Positions 59,014 to 64,000 of a stretch of 64,000 bases of DNA are shown piece after piece. Numbering within the stretch: the first letter of the stretch is position 1; the number at the start of each line of letters is the position of its first letter. Position numbers and translations under genes: made by a program. Under the pieces are notes generated by a model, which had not been told where the DNA came from, ran no database searches, and worked only from the letters and a program-made list of their open reading frames with translations. This stretch comes from Deefgea piscis (GTDB lineage Bacteria; Pseudomonadota; Gammaproteobacteria; Burkholderiales; Chitinibacteraceae), in assembly GCF_019665785.1 (NCBI RefSeq), contig NZ_CP081149.1, positions 744,001 to 808,000 on the forward strand, given 5' to 3'.

Positions 59014-60336
59014 CTATCGCCCCATGCCGCCAACTTGCTGCGCTAAATAAGTGGCATAGTTATCGGTCATGCCACCGATAAAATCGAGCACTCGGCGGTA
59101 GGCTTCGATTAATGGCCATTCTTTTTTCGGCGCGTTGTAATCCATTAAATCAAGCACTCGGCGCATGCGAAAGGGCATTTCTGCGCTGATATGCTGCTCG
59201 TAGGCGGCGGTGCAAAAGGCGCTGAGTAAGATTTCTAAGCAGGTAAATGAGCCGACTTCGATTTCAATTTTGCGGCGCTCGTTAAAAATCCGGTCGCGCG
59301 CCAGTTGTTTAGCTTCGGCCAAGCCCAATCGCATGCTGGGTGGACAATCATTGAGTAAATCACCTTGGTAAGTGCCCGCCATAATCCGCTCATAGTGCGT
59401 CATAAAGGTGGCGGCCACATCGCGGATGCTGCGATCAATGGCTTTGCCGCGCAGTAGCGAGATTTTGCGCCGGGTGGAGGGCGCTGCGGCGACTTCGAGT
59501 TGCAACAGACTGGTTTCGCCGCCGCAAATTTTCATCAGTAAAGGTTCAACCGTTTCATACGGTAGTGTGCCTATTTCAATCCCGTCTTCTAAATCTAAAA
59601 TGGCGTAGCAAATATCATCGGCCGCTTCCATTAAATAAGACAGGGGATGGCGGGCCCATTTATTGGTTTCCAGTAGTGGCAGGCCGAGTTCTTCGGCGAC
59701 ATTGGCTAAGATTTTTAGCTCGGATTGATAGCAGCTAAATTTGCCTTTGGTTCCGGCAAACTCACTGCTCCACGGGTATTTGAGCGTGGTGCCCAGCGTG
59801 GCATAGGTGAGGCGCAGGCCACCATCAAAACGATGGTTTTCAAGCTGAGTGATGATGCGAAAACCTTGTGCATTGCCTTCATACGTCATCAGATCACGGC
59901 GCTCAGCAGCGGTGAGCGTTTGCATTAAATACGCTTGCTCGGGACGGCGAAACCAGTCGCGAATGGCGTATTCGCCAGCGTGACCAAATGGCGGGTTACC
60001 GATATCGTGCGCCAAACAGGCCGCTTGAACGATGCCGCCCAAATCAAATGGACTGACGTGCGCGGGCAGTTGGCCTTTGAGCTGCTCGCCAATCAGCACG
60101 CCTAAGCTGCGACCAACGCAAGCGACTTCGATGCTGTGGGTGAGGCGGGTATGGACATGGTCGTTTTCGGTCATCGGATGCACTTGGGTTTTGCGTCCCA
60201 TGCGGCGAAAAGGCGAGCAAAAAACGATGCGGTCGTGATCTTTGTGGTAATTGCTGCGTCCCGCTTCAAAATCGGGAAGGCTGCCATCATCGACACCTAG
60301 GCGGTTGGCCGAGAGCAGTTGTTGCCAGTTCATCAT
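59014..60336 (-). CDS. dgt: dGTPase-like HD-domain protein
   Basis: A deoxyguanosinetriphosphate triphosphohydrolase family protein. The HD motif reads LAHDIGNPPFGHAGE (about residue 113), with HTRLTHSIEVACVGRSLG (residues 63-80) and a C-terminal helical bundle. At 440 residues it is typical for the dgt-like type 2 proteins in betaproteobacteria. The start ATG at 60336 overlaps the stop of the EAL gene, with GGAG eight bases upstream; the next codon is also ATG. Nucleotide-pool control is the family role. Confidence 0.88.
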   Translation of the reverse strand: MMNWQQLLSANRLGVDDGSLPDFEAGRSNYHKDHDRIVFCSPFRRMGRKTQVHPMTENDHVHTRLTHSIEVACVGRSLGVLIGEQLKGQLPAHVSPFDLGGIVQAACLAHDIGNPPFGHAGEYAIRDWFRRPEQAYLMQTLTAAERRDLMTYEGNAQGFRIITQLENHRFDGGLRLTYATLGTTLKYPWSSEFAGTKGKFSCYQSELKILANVAEELGLPLLETNKWARHPLSYLMEAADDICYAILDLEDGIEIGTLPYETVEPLLMKICGGETSLLQLEVAAAPSTRRKISLLRGKAIDRSIRDVAATFMTHYERIMAGTYQGDLLNDCPPSMRLGLAEAKQLARDRIFNERRKIEIEVGSFTCLEILLSAFCTAAYEQHISAEMPFRMRRVLDLMDYNAPKKEWPLIEAYRRVLDFIGGMTDNYATYLAQQVGGMGR

Positions 60337-61589
60337 GCGGCTTGCTCCATACGTTGGAAGTAGGCTTTAAAGTCCGCCAGTGAGACAGGGCGACTGTAGT
60401 AAAAGCCTTGTATTGTGTCACATTGATGCTGCTGTAAAAATGCGGCGGTAGCGGCGTTTTCGACGCCTTCGGCGACCACGGTGAGCTGCAGACGATGGGC
60501 GAGTTCGATAATGCTTTGCACAATCGCCGCATCTTTGTGGGAACTAGCCATTGATTGAATAAAGCTGCGATCAATTTTAAGCTCATCAATCGGCAGCCGC
60601 TTTAAATAGGATAAAGAGGAGTAGCCAGTGCCAAAATCGTCCAAAGACAGCAGGCAGCCCATTTGTTTGAGTTGCTCTAATTGTTTCAGGGCGGCTTCAA
60701 TATCGGCAATGAGTGCCGATTCGGTTATTTCTAACACTAGGGTATTGGCTGGAATATCCCATACTTCAAGCGCGTTAGCGATATACATCGCTAAATTTTT
60801 ATCCGCTAAATTACTTGGGCACAGATTGATACTCATTGTGCCGCGATAGCCTTCGCTGCGTAGCAAGGCAAATTGCCGCAAACCCGATTGAATGACCCAG
60901 CGGGTCAGTGTGTCCATTAGACCCAGATGTTCAGCTACTTCAACGATTTGATCGGGCGGCACTTGCCCTAAGACGGCGTCTTCCCAGCGTAATAAAATTT
61001 CAGCACCAACGATGTGCTGGTTTTGGCTATTGATTTGCGCTTGAAATGCTAAATGAAAGCGATTTTGTGCCAGCGCTTCGCGTAATGGCGCTTCGAGCCG
61101 CGCCAGTTGTTGGCCGAGCCAATCGCGGTTTGGGTCATACACGCCAATTTGCTCTTGTGCAAAATCACGCGCCGCGATCCGCGCTGAGTTAAGTAAATCA
61201 GGCATGTTTTCGCCATGCTCTGGGTAAATAGCAATGCCAATATGCGGATGTAAATGTTGTGGTGTTTCTGGGGCTTCGCATAATAAATATTGCGCGCGAT
61301 TGGCCGCCAGTAGTGCATGACTAATGCCGGCAATATTGGGAATTAATAAGCCCAGTGTTTGGTGGTCAATATGAAATAATTGATCGTTTTCGCGTAATAG
61401 GCTGCGTAAAGCAATGGCCATTTGTGCGACAACGGCGCTTTGTTTGGGGCGATGTGGTCGATGGCGAACTTCAATATGTAATACGCCGCAATATCGGCCA
61501 CTGTGCGTGTGTGAGATGGCCGTCGTTAAGCGTTCAATATGGCGGATTTCGATCTCGTTCAGATCGTGAGCAAAGGCAGTCGCAGACAT
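60333..61589 (-). CDS. EAL-domain c-di-GMP phosphodiesterase with degenerate GGDEF region
   Basis: A 418-residue protein. The N-terminal 170 residues resemble a GGDEF fold that lost its GG(D/E)EF signature (only HIGIAIYPEHGEN remains recognisable). The C-terminal EAL domain is complete: EILLRW (the EAL motif as EIL), INLCPSNL, EITES, DDFGTGYSSLSYL, the Lys in DELKIDRSFI and EGVEN. It is therefore likely an active c-di-GMP phosphodiesterase. It is 12 bases after the HD-GYP gene and overlaps dgt by four bases. No membrane segment is evident. Confidence 0.88.
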   Translation of the reverse strand: MSATAFAHDLNEIEIRHIERLTTAISHTHSGRYCGVLHIEVRHRPHRPKQSAVVAQMAIALRSLLRENDQLFHIDHQTLGLLIPNIAGISHALLAANRAQYLLCEAPETPQHLHPHIGIAIYPEHGENMPDLLNSARIAARDFAQEQIGVYDPNRDWLGQQLARLEAPLREALAQNRFHLAFQAQINSQNQHIVGAEILLRWEDAVLGQVPPDQIVEVAEHLGLMDTLTRWVIQSGLRQFALLRSEGYRGTMSINLCPSNLADKNLAMYIANALEVWDIPANTLVLEITESALIADIEAALKQLEQLKQMGCLLSLDDFGTGYSSLSYLKRLPIDELKIDRSFIQSMASSHKDAAIVQSIIELAHRLQLTVVAEGVENAATAAFLQQHQCDTIQGFYYSRPVSLADFKAYFQRMEQAA

Positions 61590-61601
61590 CGGGATTTATG
61601 T

Positions 61602-62969
61602 TTATTCCAAAAAAAACTCACGGGGATCAATTTGATGCGCGCCGCGCGGTAACTCTCGGCGAATATTGATCGGCAAACCACTCGGTAAGCTGGGGTTGGT
61701 AATGAGATCAAGCGTATGCGGTTTGGCGTAGGGGTGTTTATCTGGACCTAAAATAATCAGTAATTTAGGCTTGAGACGACGCACCCGATTTTGGCCAATG
61801 ACAATACCGACCTCGCCGGTGGAAAGCTCAACGAGGGTACCCACATGAAATATCCCAACGCATTGTGAGAACTGCTCAATCAGGGCCGGATGGAAATACC
61901 GTTCGCTCCATTTATACATCAGTTGTAAAGCTTCATGCGCTGACTTGGCATTGGAATAACTGCGATCACTCGTGAGAGCAGTAAAACAATCGACAATGCC
62001 CGCCATACTGGCAAACATGCCGATGCGCTCGGCCTTGAGCCCCAATGGATAGCCGCTGCCGTCATAGCGTTCGTGGTGGCGCGCCACCATATCAAACACA
62101 TCAATCGAGATGCCTTCCATTTGCGACAGAATATCTAAGCTGTGATTCACGTGCGTTTTCATCAGCATAAATTCGCCCGGGGTGTAGCGCCCCGTGCGGG
62201 TTAATAATTCGGGTGGCAAGCGCATTTTGCCCACGTCGAGCATTAAACCGGCCATGCCCAAATTTTGTAATTCGGCGCGGGGGTAGCCCAAGTGACGGCC
62301 AAAAGCGAGTAAATACACCGCTGAATCAATGGAATGGGCGTAGGTGTATTGGTCGCGATCTTTCAGTTGCGTTAGCCAAAGTAGGGCATTGGGATTACGG
62401 ATAATTGAGCCAACTAAATCTGAAACTACTTCATTGATTTCTTCTACCTTCGGCTGTAAATCTTGGCGAACCGCTTCCATCAAACTAAGTACCAAACGCT
62501 GCGCCGTTTGATGTGAATTGCTGGCCGTTTTTATTTCTTGCTCAACCGCCGCAGTATCATCATAAATGACAATATCTGCGCTAAGTGCTGATGGGGTGCT
62601 GGTTGCCGATTGCTGACGCCAATTAGCAAACAGCTTACGCAGTTCTCTTAATATATTGAGTCGATCATGGCGTTGCTCTACAGCGGCTTTGTCAAAAGCA
62701 GGCGGATTATGTGGCAGATATCGACTAGACTCGATTTGATCTGTCGCTGTGAGTAAAGACGTCCATTGCGCGATTCCGCCGACAGAGCGATTCAGATCAA
62801 GGGTGATATATTCACAGTGATTATGCAGTAATTCGATTTGCTGGTGACTTTCAATTAAAAAGCCTTGCATTAAAAACGGAGTGTCAAGCCAAGGGCGATC
62901 GAGCTCGCTAACGAACTGGCCCAATTGTAGTTTGACAACAGGAATGCGAATTTCCACTTGCGAACCCAT
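61602..62969 (-). CDS. HD-GYP-domain protein with degenerate HD dyad
   Basis: A 455-residue protein with an N-terminal DUF3391-type domain (about residues 7-60, IPVVKLQLGQFVSELDRPW) and a C-terminal HD-GYP domain. The GYP motif is intact (HHERYDGSGYP, residues 298-308), but the HD dyad reads L244-D245 in GLMLDVGK, so one metal ligand is missing. Phosphodiesterase activity may be lost or altered. The start at 62969 (MGSQVEIRI) fits the DUF3391 start; an upstream in-frame start at 63065 is less likely. It probably forms an operon with the EAL and dgt genes. Confidence 0.82.
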   Translation of the reverse strand: MGSQVEIRIPVVKLQLGQFVSELDRPWLDTPFLMQGFLIESHQQIELLHNHCEYITLDLNRSVGGIAQWTSLLTATDQIESSRYLPHNPPAFDKAAVEQRHDRLNILRELRKLFANWRQQSATSTPSALSADIVIYDDTAAVEQEIKTASNSHQTAQRLVLSLMEAVRQDLQPKVEEINEVVSDLVGSIIRNPNALLWLTQLKDRDQYTYAHSIDSAVYLLAFGRHLGYPRAELQNLGMAGLMLDVGKMRLPPELLTRTGRYTPGEFMLMKTHVNHSLDILSQMEGISIDVFDMVARHHERYDGSGYPLGLKAERIGMFASMAGIVDCFTALTSDRSYSNAKSAHEALQLMYKWSERYFHPALIEQFSQCVGIFHVGTLVELSTGEVGIVIGQNRVRRLKPKLLIILGPDKHPYAKPHTLDLITNPSLPSGLPINIRRELPRGAHQIDPREFFLE

Positions 62970-63178
62970 GTCGGCAGAGATGAACTGAGCAATTATATGC
63001 GTTCTGCGTACAATTCTTGCTTGATTCCGGAGAAAACCGTGTTTTTGCTGAAATGATGCTGCCACAATGCGACATTTGGGGGCTATTGGGCTTTATTTCA
63101 TCGATATCGATGCAGTATTGGTCGCCCCTCTGCGCGTTATCTTGTTAAAATATAGGGCTAATTGTATAGAGGATAATC

Positions 63179-64000
63179 ATGGCATTGCTGGAAATCCGTG
63201 ATGTAGTAAAACAATTTGGTGATTTTACTGCAGTAAACCACGTGAGTTTGTCCGTTGAAGCGGGCGAGTTTTTTACGCTGCTCGGCCCATCTGGCTGTGG
63301 AAAGACAACGCTATTACGGATGTTGGCGGGTTTTGAACAACCTGATTCCGGTGAAATTATTTTGGATGGCGTCAATGTGGCAGGTGTTCCGCCAGAGAAA
63401 CGCCCGGTGCACACCGTATTCCAAAATTACGCTTTATTTCCACATATGACCGTGGCGCAAAATATTGCTTTTCCGCTCAAAATGGCCAATGTGCCGGCTG
63501 AAGAGTTAAAACAGCGCGTAGCGGAAGTCTTAGAAGATGTGCAATTAACGCCTTTTGCCCAGCGCTTTCCGCATGAGATGTCGGGTGGCCAACGCCAACG
63601 CGTTGCGATTGCGCGCGCCTTGGTTAATCGTCCGCGCTTATTATTACTGGACGAGCCATTATCTGCGCTGGATGCTAAATTACGCGAAGAAATGCAAATT
63701 GAATTAATTAATTTGCAAAAAGAAGTCGGCATTACCTTTGTGTATGTTACCCATGACCAAGGTGAAGCTTTAGCCTTATCGCATCGAATTGCGGTGATGA
63801 ATAAAGGACAAGTGGCACAGTTGGATGTGCCTGAAGTGATTTATAGCCATCCAAAAAGCCGCTTTGTGGCTGATTTTATTGGGCAATGTAATTTGCTTGA
63901 TGGCACGATTGTGGCCATTGGCCATGATCGAATGCAAGTTGAAATTGCCGGTGTTGGTATTGCCGAAACCTTGTTATTGCCCGACGTTAAAGTGGGACAA
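63179..64000 (+). CDS. potA: Polyamine ABC transporter ATP-binding protein (partial)
   Basis: The N-terminal 274 residues of an ATPase of the spermidine/putrescine-type ABC importer. Walker A GPSGCGKTT, signature MSGGQRQRVAIARAL and Walker B LLLLDEPLSALDAKLRE are present, and the TOBE-like domain begins near FIGQCNLLDGTIV. The ATG at 63179 follows an AGAGGA site by five to six bases. The gene continues beyond the window; permease and binding-protein genes are not seen. PotA versus a related spermidine/iron type is inferred from overall similarity. Confidence 0.85.
   Translation, partial: MALLEIRDVVKQFGDFTAVNHVSLSVEAGEFFTLLGPSGCGKTTLLRMLAGFEQPDSGEIILDGVNVAGVPPEKRPVHTVFQNYALFPHMTVAQNIAFPLKMANVPAEELKQRVAEVLEDVQLTPFAQRFPHEMSGGQRQRVAIARALVNRPRLLLLDEPLSALDAKLREEMQIELINLQKEVGITFVYVTHDQGEALALSHRIAVMNKGQVAQLDVPEVIYSHPKSRFVADFIGQCNLLDGTIVAIGHDRMQVEIAGVGIAETLLLPDVKVGQ

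Overview
The window looks like chromosomal DNA from a betaproteobacterium of the order Neisseriales, most likely the family Chitinibacteraceae (Deefgea/Chitinibacter-like). This rests on the 16S rRNA character, gene orders typical of the group (glyQ-glyS-gmhB-plsC-YgjP; grxC-secB-gpsA; clpS-clpA beside a cold-shock gene and icd), moderate GC content and an intracellular-type GH18 chitinase. I see no prophage, transposase or CRISPR array. Nearly everything is core or house-keeping, and the unusual material is mostly in the intergenic DNA and in a few degenerate or frameshifted genes.

Layout. 1-6.5 kb: a TetR-controlled RND efflux operon (regulator, lipoprotein adaptor, pump, TolC-like channel) behind a promoter whose -10 overlaps a perfect 24-bp palindrome. 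6.5-10.9 kb: an H-NS-family protein, a UvrD/Rep helicase and a receiver-TPR protein whose phospho-acceptor Asp is lost. 11.0-14.2 kb: a zinc uptake cluster (small hydrophobic ORF, znuC, znuB, an inserted 241-bp repeat, znuA). 14.3-17.7 kb: acyltransferase, nudJ-mnmA and a GNAT enzyme. 17.7-20.3 kb: a tandem 132-bp duplication, then gpsA, an SH3 protein, secB and grxC on the minus strand.

20.6-26.3 kb: a complete rRNA operon (P1-like promoter, boxA, 16S, tRNA-Ile(GAT), tRNA-Ala(TGC), boxA, 23S, 5S, terminator) with visible pre-16S and pre-23S processing stems. 26.4-33.5 kb: heptose adenylyltransferase, two MscS channels, a fatty-acid desaturase, a RidA protein, a GH18 enzyme, ogt and xerD. 33.5-39.8 kb: clpA/clpS, a cold-shock gene, icd and two pseudouridine synthases. 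39.8-43.8 kb: a YheO/DauR-type regulator, a TcyP-like cystine symporter and a CoA-disulfide-reductase-like flavoenzyme, a probable thiol/disulfide module. 43.9-49.3 kb: a second, inverted copy of the 240-bp repeat, yaaA, then (minus strand) an RRM protein, D-lactate dehydrogenase, a DctS-like kinase and a FixJ-type regulator. 49.4-57.8 kb: slt, glyQ, lipoprotein, frameshifted glyS, gmhB, plsC, YgjP-like protease and a small lipoprotein. 58.0-64 kb: waaC, dgt, an EAL protein, a degenerate HD-GYP protein and the start of potA.

The points most worth a second look are: (i) the ~240-bp interspersed element with terminal inverted repeats and a hairpin that carries compensatory changes between its two copies; (ii) the 42-codon ORF translationally coupled to znuC; (iii) single-base frameshifts at homopolymers in mnmA (G8) and glyS (C6), either sequence errors or slippage sites; (iv) signalling proteins lacking key residues; and (v) the tandem duplication that left half a terminator behind. 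I did not find a clearly new multi-gene system.
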